Assembly (NCBI RefSeq): GCF_013046825.1
Contig: NZ_CP053187.1
Coordinates: 2,700,001-2,764,000 of the forward strand
Source of the DNA: Turicibacter sanguinis
Lineage (GTDB): Bacteria > Bacillota_I > Bacilli_A > MOL361 > Turicibacteraceae
Length of the DNA stretch: 64,000 nt
Reading direction: 5' to 3'
The notes below the pieces were generated by a model. The model saw only the letters and a list, made by a program, of their open reading frames with translations, was not told the origin of the DNA and searched no databases. The translations under genes and the position numbers were made by a program. Of the stretch, positions 26,656-33,675 are shown piece by piece (within the stretch, counting starts at the first letter, position 1; each line of letters opens with the position of its first letter).

Positions 26656-27714
26656 CTAATTGGTTACTAACATCATATTAGAACTATATAAAATAATAAA
26701 GAACGTAAAGATAAACATAACAGCAATAATAATGGTAATAACTAATAAATTCATAACACCTGTATTAAAAATATCTAAGACGTTAATAAAATCTTTACTA
26801 ACTAGTGGTTGAATAATCGCTGTTAGTAATCGAAACAAGATGGTTGCAATTCCAAGCTTCACAATAGGAAAAGAAACAAAAATAACCAATGTGATGATAC
26901 TTAATAGGCCTACACTATTGCGCATAATCGATAACGTTGAGATAATGGAAACAACCGTATCAGTAAAACGGCTCCCAATAACTGGAATGTAATTCATTAA
27001 AGTTTGCGTTGTCCTAAAAAACAACCCATCCGCAAAACTTAACGTGACATTTTGGATGGACATCAACGTTAAAAAGAATGCAAAATAGCCTCCCAGTGTC
27101 CACAAGGCAATTTTATTAATAAAATTCGTTAATCGACTATATAAATCTTCAATACCAATTTGATTAACAAAACCAAAGATTGTTCCAATCACCGTCAAAG
27201 GTAAACTGACAGCATTAATGAAAAAATAGGAGACATTAATCAAAAATACAACAGCAGGCTGAAATAAGGCATGATTCCAAAGTGCGCCCGTAATGGTAAT
27301 CATCGATAATAAAATAGGAAATACAGCCACAACAATATCCATATATCTTGTTAAAATATCCAGCGTATAGTCGTGATAAAAGACAAATAACCCAAATAAT
27401 TGTACAATCAGAATTAATTTTAAGACTGTATTCGTAATCTTTTCATATCGTGTTGAAAACGTTGTTTGAATATTTTGAAACAACGCAATCACTAATAAGA
27501 AAATTAAAATCATTTTAAACTGAGAAAAACTCACATTTAACTCATACATGGCATATTCAACAATTGACTTAAAAAAACCGACTATATTAAAATTTTCAAC
27601 CTTTAGTAAGTTCGATTTATCAAGATAATCAGCTTGTACAAGCCAGTCATATTGTGAATAGATTTCGGCCCAAATATTGTCAAACGATGATAGATCCATA
27701 CTAAATTGACTCAT
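26656..27714 (-). CDS. spoIIIAE: Stage III sporulation protein AE
   Basis: SpoIIIAE is the multi-spanning membrane component of the forespore channel. The 352 residues begin with a soluble N-terminal part (to about 45) and then have about eight hydrophobic segments. The stretch GDYFAFFLTLMSIQNVTLSFADGL-like region near 205-230 (here GGYFAFFLTLMSIQN, then VTLSFADGL) and YIPVIGSRFTDTVVSI near 240-255 are family hallmarks. AGGGGGTGA precedes the ATG. Confidence 0.92.
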   Translation of the reverse strand: MSQFSMDLSSFDNIWAEIYSQYDWLVQADYLDKSNLLKVENFNIVGFFKSIVEYAMYELNVSFSQFKMILIFLLVIALFQNIQTTFSTRYEKITNTVLKLILIVQLFGLFVFYHDYTLDILTRYMDIVVAVFPILLSMITITGALWNHALFQPAVVFLINVSYFFINAVSLPLTVIGTIFGFVNQIGIEDLYSRLTNFINKIALWTLGGYFAFFLTLMSIQNVTLSFADGLFFRTTQTLMNYIPVIGSRFTDTVVSIISTLSIMRNSVGLLSIITLVIFVSFPIVKLGIATILFRLLTAIIQPLVSKDFINVLDIFNTGVMNLLVITIIIAVMFIFTFFIILYSSNMMLVTN

Positions 27715-27738
27715 ACTTCACCCCCTAGTTCGTAAAGA

Positions 27739-28122
27739 CTACAATATTGATAAAATTAGTTCAAATAAGGTGATAATCATCGGTAAACTGTACCCGATTA
27801 AATAGAGTTTTACAATATACTCAAACATTTTCCCTACATTACCAAGCTTTGCTTCTGTTAATAAAAAATTAACAAACTCAGCGTAATAAACAATTCCGAT
27901 CAAACGAATGATAATCGTAACATACTGCTGTTCAATATTAAAATTCAAGAACACTGCTGTTAAGTCACCAATCATTTTGGAAAGAATTTGTAAGGCGACC
28001 ATAAAAAAAAATGTTAGCAAGACAAGACTAAATCCTTTAGCATATTTCGGATTTACTTCTTCTAATAGCAAATAAACAAGTGCACATCCAATTACAAGTG
28101 AGATGATTTGAACAATATCAAT
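27739..28122 (-). CDS. spoIIIAD: Stage III sporulation protein AD, apparent ATT start
   Basis: SpoIIIAD is a small three-helix membrane protein of the forespore channel. Family similarity begins at I-D-I-V-Q-I-I, encoded from 28122, and continues without a gap. This gives 127 residues, close to the 133 of B. subtilis. That first codon is ATT. It has AAGGAG nine bases upstream and follows directly on the spoIIIAC stop codon (28138-28140), so no upstream ATG, GTG or TTG is possible in this frame. The first in-frame TTG (28071) would delete the first membrane helix and has no ribosome site. I therefore annotate ATT as the start. Confidence 0.82.
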   Translation of the reverse strand: MDIVQIISLVIGCALVYLLLEEVNPKYAKGFSLVLLTFFFMVALQILSKMIGDLTAVFLNFNIEQQYVTIIIRLIGIVYYAEFVNFLLTEAKLGNVGKMFEYIVKLYLIGYSLPMIITLFELILSIL

Positions 28123-28137
28123 GGCACACCACTCCTT

Positions 28138-28341
28138 CTACAACATGAAGATATTTCGTAAACTGGTCATTAATATTTCGATTAGTTGTACGATAAAAAT
28201 AAGCATATAGACGTAACCAGCAAGTGTAATTAACTCACTGACGTCTTTTGCAATGTCTAACTTTTTAAAAACCATTCCTATAATTCCTAGCAAGAATCCG
28301 ATTCCGGCAAATTGTAATATTTCAGTCACATCAATTGGCAT
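28138..28341 (-). CDS. spoIIIAC: Stage III sporulation protein AC
   Basis: SpoIIIAC is a 67-residue, two-helix membrane protein of the forespore channel. Helices are near residues 6-25 (LQFAGIGFLLGIIGMVF) and 34-58, separated by the conserved K-K-x-x-x-A-K-D-V segment (KKLDIAKDV). GAGGTG lies about 10 bases before the ATG. In Bacillus it is the third gene of the operon. Here nothing resembling spoIIIAA or spoIIIAB precedes it, and a possible sigma-E promoter sits right upstream, so it is now the first gene. Confidence 0.9.
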   Translation of the reverse strand: MPIDVTEILQFAGIGFLLGIIGMVFKKLDIAKDVSELITLAGYVYMLIFIVQLIEILMTSLRNIFML

Positions 28342-28378
28342 CCCTTACACCTCATACTTTCGTTTAATTTGCTATTTA

Positions 28379-28407
28379 ACTCTATGTTTAACTTATTTAA
28401 AAAATAA
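28379..28407 (-). promoter_or_regulatory. Possible sigma-E promoter of the spoIIIAC-AH operon
   Basis: On the minus strand TTATTTT (28407-28401) and CATAGAGT (28386-28379) are 14 bases apart. They match sigma-E (KMATATT and CATACANT) at 5 of 7 and 6 of 8 positions. The spoIIIA operon is sigma-E dependent in Bacillus. Inference from motif and position. Confidence 0.45.
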
Positions 28408-28610
28408 CAAATAAACGATCTTCAGGAAGTAAATCTACAAGGCTATGGATTCATATCATTAAAAAGATGAGCTTTTACCCAAATTACAAACAGAATCCCT
28501 CCTATTTTTAGAATGCTCTGTCGAAATTTCATAAGAAAATTCTTTACTTCTCAACTCAAAGAGCCTATAACTCCCCCTTCCAGAACTAAAAACCTATCCT
28601 TAAGAAAATA
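28408..28610. other. Gene-free interval upstream of spoIIIAC
   Basis: This stretch holds only short open frames without ribosome sites. Two overlapping minus-strand frames (about 30 and 40 codons, around 28450-28570) look faintly protein-like but match nothing I recognise. No trace of the spoIIIAA ATPase or spoIIIAB could be read. Confidence 0.4.
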
Positions 28611-28650
28611 AAAAAAGACTTTAAAAGTCGAAGCTCTAAAGTCTCTAAAA
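28611..28650. repeat. Diverged copy of the efp terminator sequence
   Basis: These 40 bases match 31435-31475 at about 37 of 41 aligned positions in the same orientation. The copy keeps the A-run and the AGACTTTA/TAAAGTCT arms, so it may still act as a terminator. The two copies border the decayed interval between spoIIIAC and efp. Confidence 0.7.
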
Positions 28651-28848
28651 CATGATGATTTTAATGTGTTAATGGATTTAAAACCTTACCCCATAACGAA
28701 GCAATGCCAGAAAGCGTTCATTATCTACGAGTTAAACCCATACTTTGAAGACGTAAGTGATAGACTATGATCACAACCTACAAGAATGTAGCAATATATT
28801 TGCGATAAAAATTTAGAACTACCAAATAAATTTCATAATCAACGCTAA

Positions 28849-28872
28849 AAAAGACACAACTATGTGTCTTTT
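28849..28872. terminator. Bidirectional hairpin terminator
   Basis: AAAAGACACA (28849-28858) and TGTGTCTTTT (28863-28872) form a perfect 10-bp stem with a four-base loop and T-runs on both strands. On the minus strand it is the first terminator after the small membrane-protein gene at 29014-29181. Confidence 0.75.
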
Positions 28873-29013
28873 CTCAAGTTATCTTTTGATAATAGGACTT
28901 AAATCTATCGGAATGCAAACAGAATCATCATTAGTACAAAAGCAATATCACATTATCACTTTTCAGATGCTACCTTTCTTTTTAATCCATCCAGTAGCAT
29001 AGATTCTAACATC

Positions 29014-29181
29014 TTAGATATCAAAATTTTCAAATGCTGCATCTTCCAATTCTTGTAGCATCTTTGCATTTCTTCTTTTCTCTTTAAACGATTTTAAAGC
29101 CACACCTGAAATGAGTCCTGTTAAAATCACTGCTCCAATCGCTCCGTATTTACCTTTATTTTGTTTCATTTTTTCTAACAT
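29014..29181 (-). CDS. Small single-helix membrane protein (55 residues)
   Basis: An ATG at 29181 has GGAGG eight bases upstream and opens a 55-codon frame. The product starts MLEKMKQNKGKYG, has one membrane helix (about residues 13-30, AIGAVILTGLISGVAL), then a basic stretch (KSFKEKRR) and an acidic C-terminal helix ending ENFDI. I do not recognise a family. The strong ribosome site, the sensible membrane-protein topology and the terminator about 140 bases downstream argue that it is real. It lies in the interval where spoIIIAA/AB would be expected but is not similar to them. Confidence 0.6.
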   Translation of the reverse strand: MLEKMKQNKGKYGAIGAVILTGLISGVALKSFKEKRRNAKMLQELEDAAFENFDI

Positions 29182-29786
29182 TCTTCATTCCTCCTTAGTG
29201 TTACTTAATTTGTTAACTTCATATTATCTGAATTTTCGACATAAAAACATTCTTTTTTTAAAATTTTTTATATGATATACTTAGGAGGTAAGCTTAATTT
29301 TCATAAAATGAATGAAGACATGATTATAGAGCAATTAATCACTGACATATTCACCGATCATGATACTAGAACGCGCCCTATGGCGTTTTTTTTATAAAAA
29401 TTTAAATACTAGAATACAAAGTGATTTTCAACATTAAGAGACATCTTTTACACCTTATTCTTTCTTTTTTTTACCTAAATATAATAAGATTATAATCGAC
29501 CATTATCAAGTGGTCCACCTAACACTAATTAACTATTACCCTTTTACATCGTTATAATTATTATTTTTTTAGCCCAGAGAGGTCCTTGTGGCCTCTTTTT
29601 CATTGCTATAACAAAAGTAGCACTGAAGTTCATCGATTCTATCATATTTGATGATGCTGATGAAGGAACGTCTTTTTTCATGGCATCAAAAAAAAGAGAC
29701 ATCACGTTTCTCTCCTGTTACAATGTAATGAGCTAAAGCAATATCGAAAAGATAAATCTTAATGTGTCACTCATAGTCCACTAGAA
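29182..29786. other. Decayed intergenic region with plus-strand terminator-like hairpins
   Basis: About 600 bases without a supported gene. Two plus-strand hairpins followed by T-runs are visible: 29371-29393 (GCGCC...GGCG then eight T) and 29578-29600 (AGAGGtCC, TTGT loop, GGCCTCT then T). A 29-codon frame (29308-29397) ends in the first hairpin, and an open stretch of about 40 codons (29611-29735) ends before the IS; neither has a good ribosome site. Confidence 0.4.
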
Positions 29787-30934
29787 ATTTTTTGAATCCT
29801 GAGTTGTCAATTTAAATCAGACAATTATTCATCACAAACTAAGCAATTGGAAGGAGTGAATCTAATCCAGTTGCTTTTTTCATGATTTCTTCTGGTGTGT
29901 AATAGTTTAAAGATCTTCTGGGTACACGATTATATTTCATCGCAATTTCATTTAATTTCTTTTGTGAATGTACGGATAAATCCGTGGATTTCGGTAGATC
30001 TTGTCTAACGATACTATTTGAATTCTCATTCAATCCTCGTTGTCCTGGTGCTCCTGGATCACTAAAGTAAATCTCAAGAGGTATCTTGCTTTCTTGTTCA
30101 ATTTCTTTCCATCTAGAAAACTCTTTTCCTCGATCAAAGGTTATTGTTTTGATGTCGATTTCAACTTGTTCATTTAGCCAATTTAATGTCGCATCTTTGA
30201 CATCTTGACTCTTACGACTTGCTTTTAATAGTACGATATATTTACTTTTCTTTTCAACTAAAGTGACAATGGCTGATTCACGATTCTTACCGACAATGGT
30301 ATCCCCTTCAAAGTGCCCATATTCTTGATTCATCGAAGCTTTAGGATACTGCTTATCTCGCTCATGAATGGTTTTACAATCATTAATTCTCCCACGTGTT
30401 TCTTTGTGATTTTTAGGGTTATTCTTTCCTTTTCGACGGAGCTTTTTAGCGTCAATGACTCCATTTTTAACAAGCTTATATAATGTTTTAGTCGAGACTC
30501 TTTCTGAGTGATCCATGATCTTATCACGACCCGCGATAGCATCTAATGACCACCCTTGACCTAATAACTCATGAATATTCTTTAACTTCTGTTCTGATAA
30601 CACACGTTCTTTTCTCCCACAACGCTTTTTATTTTGCTTGTAAGTGGAGTAGATTTCTTCAACTGTTAATCCTTGTTTGAATAAGCGATAATAGCGATAC
30701 ACTTTGTCTTTTCCAATGTTCATGCGACGTGCACATTCACGAGCGTTAACTCCTAAATAATAATTTGACTCTATATTTGTCAGCTGATTTATGTTAAGAT
30801 GATGATAAGACATAGATGAAAACTCCTTAATTTGTTTGGCGATGAATTAAGTGTACCATCTATGTCTTTTTTATTACCATTAAATACGTTTACCAGTTGT
30901 CTGACTTAATTATATAATTCAGGAATCAAAAAAT
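29787..30934 (-). mobile_element. IS30-family insertion sequence
   Basis: About 1.15 kb holding one intact transposase gene, bounded by imperfect inverted repeats of about 40 bases: ATTTTTTGAATCCTGAGTT at 29787 and ATTTTTTGATTCCTGAATT read inward from 30934, continuing into AAATCAGACAA / AAGTCAGACAA. Size and transposase type fit the IS30 family. A target duplication is not clear because both flanks are A-rich. Confidence 0.8.
29839..30813 (-). CDS. IS30-family transposase
   Basis: A 324-residue DDE transposase. An N-terminal helix-turn-helix (about 15-45, NARECARRMNIGKDKVYRY) and a second DNA-binding part precede the catalytic core. That core has FEGDTIVGK (first Asp, near 169), TFDRGKEFSRW (second Asp, near 229) and ENSNSIVRQDLPK (Glu, near 263), the IS30 arrangement. 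AAGGAG precedes the ATG. No frameshift or stop interrupts it, so the element may be active. Confidence 0.93.
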   Translation of the reverse strand: MSYHHLNINQLTNIESNYYLGVNARECARRMNIGKDKVYRYYRLFKQGLTVEEIYSTYKQNKKRCGRKERVLSEQKLKNIHELLGQGWSLDAIAGRDKIMDHSERVSTKTLYKLVKNGVIDAKKLRRKGKNNPKNHKETRGRINDCKTIHERDKQYPKASMNQEYGHFEGDTIVGKNRESAIVTLVEKKSKYIVLLKASRKSQDVKDATLNWLNEQVEIDIKTITFDRGKEFSRWKEIEQESKIPLEIYFSDPGAPGQRGLNENSNSIVRQDLPKSTDLSVHSQKKLNEIAMKYNRVPRRSLNYYTPEEIMKKATGLDSLLPIA

Positions 30935-30954
30935 AAAAACTTCACCCTTCTTAA

Positions 30955-31306
30955 TATGATGTTGAAACAGTTAAATTAAATGAATTCACTAAATTTTTTG
31001 AAAAAGAAATTTTGCCTTATCCCTCCACTCATGATAGAAACAGTGTGGAATTCTTTTGATTCCAATTAAAAAGTATGATTTTAAAACGTCTCATATTGTT
31101 ATTTCCAAAACCTCACTCCCTGATATCGATCTAGATTTAAAGGAACAGTGTTATGATTGTGTGTATGATCGATTTACATTTACTCAAAAACATTTATTAT
31201 TGAAAAGAACGGTTATACTTTCTACCATACAAAATACGAGATTGTTTTAGAGGTACAAAATAAAATTTCAGAGTGGCGGGTCCTCTACAGTTCACTCCTT
31301 TTATGA
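30955..31306 (+). pseudogene. Frameshifted remnant of an unidentified protein gene
   Basis: Three protein-like segments follow one another on the plus strand, each in the next -1 frame: 30955-31059 (including FTKFFEKEILPYPSTHDR), 31056-about 31210 (including SLPDIDLDLKEQCYDCVYDR) and 31208-31306 (including YEIVLEVQNKISEWRVLYSS). Single-base losses at about 31055 and 31210 would join them into one product of about 115 residues. No start codon with a ribosome site remains. It begins 20 bases after the IS30 end. Family not recognised. Confidence 0.5.
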
Positions 31307-31434
31307 GCTATTAATACGTATTCTCATAACTCAAAACATAACTCAACTAAAATAAAAACACCTAGTCATTTCATCACAAGGCTTATTCTTAAAGTCATTC
31401 ATTGTAATAGATGCAATACTCTTTGAGAAAGAAC
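31307..31434. other. AT-rich spacer
   Basis: No open frame, hairpin or known motif stands out between the pseudogene and the efp terminator. Confidence 0.4.
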
Positions 31435-31475
31435 AAAAAAGACTTTAAAAGCCAAAGCTCTTAAAGTCTTTAAAA
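31435..31475 (-). terminator. Intrinsic terminator after efp
   Basis: On the minus strand AAAGACTTTAA and TTAAAGTCTTT pair around a 12-base loop and are followed by a run of T. A diverged direct copy lies at 28611-28650. Confidence 0.8.
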
Positions 31476-31533
31476 TATAATAATATCAATATTTTATCCT
31501 ATTCAAGATAAAATTTATAATGTTCCAAAGAAA

Positions 31534-32091
31534 TTATCCGCGAGATACGTAACGTCCATCATTTGTGTTGATGATTAATTTATCTCCAACTTCAACGAAT
31601 AAAGGAACTTGTAAAGAGTATCCAGTTGAAACTGTTGCACTCTTAGTTGCATTAGAAGCTGTGTTTCCTTTAACACCTGGCTCACATTCTACAACTTCTA
31701 ATGTTACTTTTTCAGGAACTTCAACTCCTAAGATTTCACCGTTGTAGCTCATCACTTTAACTTCCATTCCATCAACTAAGAAGTTTTTCTCTTGCTCTAA
31801 TTGAGCAGCCGTTAATTCAATTTGTTCATATGTTTCATTGTTCATGAAAACATACTCATCTCCCATTGAATATAAGAATTGCATTGTTGATTTTTCAACG
31901 TGTGCACGTTTAACTTTTTCACCTGCATTGAATGTATTATCAATAACAGCTCCAGAACGTAAGTTACGTAATTTAGAACGTACGAAGGCTTGTCCTTTAC
32001 CTGGTTTTACGTGTTGGAATTCGATAATTTGGAATAAGTTTCCTTCATAATCGATAGTCATACCTGTTTTAAAATCGTTACTTGAAATCAT
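31534..32091 (-). CDS. efp: Elongation factor P
   Basis: EF-P relieves ribosome stalling at polyproline stretches. The 185-residue protein has the three-domain EF-P pattern. The modified lysine is in the loop [11 protein letters not shown] (Lys32); the PGKGxAF context is the one that is 5-aminopentanolylated in B. subtilis. The C-terminal [26 protein letters not shown] is typical (split near residues 160-185). AAGGAGG precedes the ATG. In Bacillus efp lies upstream of spoIIIAA; here a decayed interval follows instead. Confidence 0.97.
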   Translation of the reverse strand: MISSNDFKTGMTIDYEGNLFQIIEFQHVKPGKGQAFVRSKLRNLRSGAVIDNTFNAGEKVKRAHVEKSTMQFLYSMGDEYVFMNNETYEQIELTAAQLEQEKNFLVDGMEVKVMSYNGEILGVEVPEKVTLEVVECEPGVKGNTASNATKSATVSTGYSLQVPLFVEVGDKLIINTNDGRYVSRG

Positions 32092-32155
32092 AAAAATCCT
32101 CCTTGAACACTATACAAACTACTCCTTAGTAGTATGAGAATCATTTCCGTATTTA

Positions 32156-32184
32156 ATTATAACGATTAATGGAGAAATTGTCTA
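32156..32184 (-). promoter_or_regulatory. Sigma-A promoter of efp
   Basis: TAGACA (32184-32179) and TATAAT (32161-32156) are 17 bases apart on the minus strand. A perfect ACTACT/AGTAGT hairpin follows in the leader near 32119-32134. Confidence 0.7.
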
Positions 32185-32381
32185 TTATAAACAGCTATTT
32201 TTCCCTATTCTCGACCTAAAATCAGCTTTTTCACCCTCGCTATTGAACAAAAAAAAACACTCTATCTTTCTATTTCTTTTCGTCTTTTCTCGTGATACGA
32301 CGATACTTCTCTAAAAGGGCTTTATTTTTAATCTGAAATTCTGTAAAATAAAAGGTGTTGCGAATAAAGGAGGTTATGTGG

Positions 32382-32771
32382 ATGAATTGGCCATTAATTA
32401 TTAGTGCAATTCTTTTAGGATTGATCGTTGGATTATGGATTACTATGCGTCGTGAATCGAAAAAATGTGTGGTAAACTTAACAGAAGCAGAGTTTGTAGA
32501 GCAAATGCGTAAGGGACAGTTAATAGACCTTCGTAAGAAAGAAGAATTTGATCAAGGACATATTAACGGTGCTCGTAACATTCCTTTTGCTATTTTAACT
32601 CGTAATCCTGGAAAATTACGCAAGGATTTACCTATTTTCTTATATTGTGAAAAAGGAAAAGTAAGCAAACGTGCTGCTTTAGTTCTTTACGGTAAAGGAT
32701 ACGAGAAAATTTACCAACTCGAAGGTGGATTAACAGCTTGGACAGGTCCATTAAAAGCTACAAAAAAATAA
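32382..32771 (+). CDS. Membrane-anchored rhodanese-like protein
   Basis: A 129-residue protein with one N-terminal helix (about residues 3-21) and a cytoplasmic rhodanese domain. The catalytic cysteine is in the LYCEKGKVSKR loop (Cys89), and IDLRKKEEFDQGHINGARNIP near 48-68 is the typical first part of the domain (one residue beyond 20 when counted whole). It may carry persulfide sulfur. The ATG at 32382 lies 8 bases after AAGGAGG; earlier in-frame starts overlap that site. It stands alone between divergent efp and convergent yqeY. Confidence 0.87.
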   Translation: MNWPLIISAILLGLIVGLWITMRRESKKCVVNLTEAEFVEQMRKGQLIDLRKKEEFDQGHINGARNIPFAILTRNPGKLRKDLPIFLYCEKGKVSKRAALVLYGKGYEKIYQLEGGLTAWTGPLKATKK

Positions 32772-32779
32772 AAACAAAA

Positions 32780-32813
32780 AGATTATTAGAATTAAATCTA
32801 ATAATCTTTTTTT
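32780..32813 (+). terminator. Intrinsic terminator after the rhodanese gene
   Basis: AGATTATTAGA (32780-32790) pairs perfectly with TCTAATAATCT (32797-32807), followed by seven T. Confidence 0.85.
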
Positions 32814-32830
32814 ATTATTTGCAAATAATA

Positions 32831-32857
32831 AAAAAACACACAATTATGTGTGTTTTA
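32831..32857 (-). terminator. Intrinsic terminator after yqeY
   Basis: AAAACACACA (32833-32842) pairs with TGTGTGTTTT (32847-32856). The stem includes the yqeY stop codon and is followed by T on the minus strand. Confidence 0.85.
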
Positions 32858-33307
32858 TTCTTGGCTTAAATAAGCTTTAACCAATTTACTAACTAAAGCA
32901 CCGTCTGTACGCCCTTTTGTTTTAGGAACAACGGCACCCATTAACTTACCCATGTCAGATGGTTTTTCTGCGTTAATCATTTTAGCTGTTTCAGATATAA
33001 TTTGTTTAAGCTCTTCCTCAGTAAGTTGCGCCGGTAAATAGGCATTCACGTATGTTAATTCTTGCTCGATTTTTGCTGCTAAATCTTCACGTGCTGCCTC
33101 TTTAAATTCTTTTAAAGAATCACGGCGTTGTTTAACTTCACGTGAAAGAACAGTAAGTTCTTGGTCTTCATTTAAATCTGTAACACCTAAATGAATGGCT
33201 TCATTTTGAAGTGAAGCTTTTAACATGCGAATAACTGATAAGCGATCTTTTTCTTTCGCTTTCATTGCTTCTTTCATGTCAGCATTTAATTGATCAAGTA
33301 ATGCCAC
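32855..33307 (-). CDS. yqeY: YqeY family protein (GatB/YqeY domain)
   Basis: A 150-residue helical protein of the YqeY family, related to the tail domain of GatB and thought to bind tRNA or amide-transfer complexes; its exact role is not established. Typical features are REKD-like MKAKEKDRLSVIRMLKASLQNEAI near residues 13-36 (read in two parts) and the YLPAQLTEEEL segment near 91-101. The GTG at 33307 has AGGTGA five bases upstream; an earlier GTG at 33316 overlaps it. It follows rpsU, as in B. subtilis. Confidence 0.93.
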   Translation of the reverse strand: MALLDQLNADMKEAMKAKEKDRLSVIRMLKASLQNEAIHLGVTDLNEDQELTVLSREVKQRRDSLKEFKEAAREDLAAKIEQELTYVNAYLPAQLTEEELKQIISETAKMINAEKPSDMGKLMGAVVPKTKGRTDGALVSKLVKAYLSQE

Positions 33308-33326
33308 TGAGATCACCTATTTAAAA

Positions 33327-33515
33327 TTAGTATTTGTTACGTTTGATTGCAGACTTGCGTGCTGCTTCTGATTTTTGTTTACGTTTGATACTCGGTTTAA
33401 CGTAATATTCACGTTTACGAGCTTCAGTAAGGGTACCTACTTTAGATACTTCTCTCTTAAAACGACGTAATGCATCATCTAATGATTCGTTTTTTCGAAC
33501 TACAGTTTTAGCCAC
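33327..33515 (-). CDS. rpsU: 30S ribosomal protein S21
   Basis: S21 is a small basic protein of the 30S platform. The product, [20 protein letters not shown] and onward, is 62 residues with a lysine/arginine-rich C-terminal helix, close to the usual 57-60. The start is the GTG at 33515, six bases after AAGGAGGG. Starting further upstream would add 17 residues not found in the family and would place the ribosome site inside the gene. It is cotranscribed with yqeY. Confidence 0.96.
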   Translation of the reverse strand: MAKTVVRKNESLDDALRRFKREVSKVGTLTEARKREYYVKPSIKRKQKSEAARKSAIKRNKY

Positions 33516-33615
33516 CACTAACCCTCCTTCCGCTTCGCTACGATTAACAGTAATATTATACAACATCTTTTACGTTCTGTAAATAAAACAAAAAAAAATC
33601 ATAAAAATGATTTTA

Positions 33616-33624
33616 TGTTATAAT
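33616..33624 (+). promoter_or_regulatory. Extended -10 promoter of femX
   Basis: TG-T-TATAAT (33616-33624) is a perfect extended -10 element. The -35 position (about 33596-33601) is poor. It lies about 50 bases upstream of the femX start. Confidence 0.5.
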
Positions 33625-33675
33625 AATAACCGATAATAAAAAGGTGGACAAACACTGAACTGAAGGTGGAGTTTT

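Noticed and set aside
28890-29012. Short open frames on both strands after the 55-residue gene, including an 18-codon one
   Set aside because: No ribosome sites and no recognisable product; treated as intergenic.
29308-29397. 29-codon plus-strand open frame ending in a hairpin
   Set aside because: The GGAGG site is about 19 bases from the ATG, too far, and the last codons are the hairpin and T-run itself.
31056-31250. 64-codon plus-strand frame as an intact gene
   Set aside because: Only its middle looks protein-like, and similar text continues in neighbouring frames on both sides; it is better explained as part of a frameshifted pseudogene.
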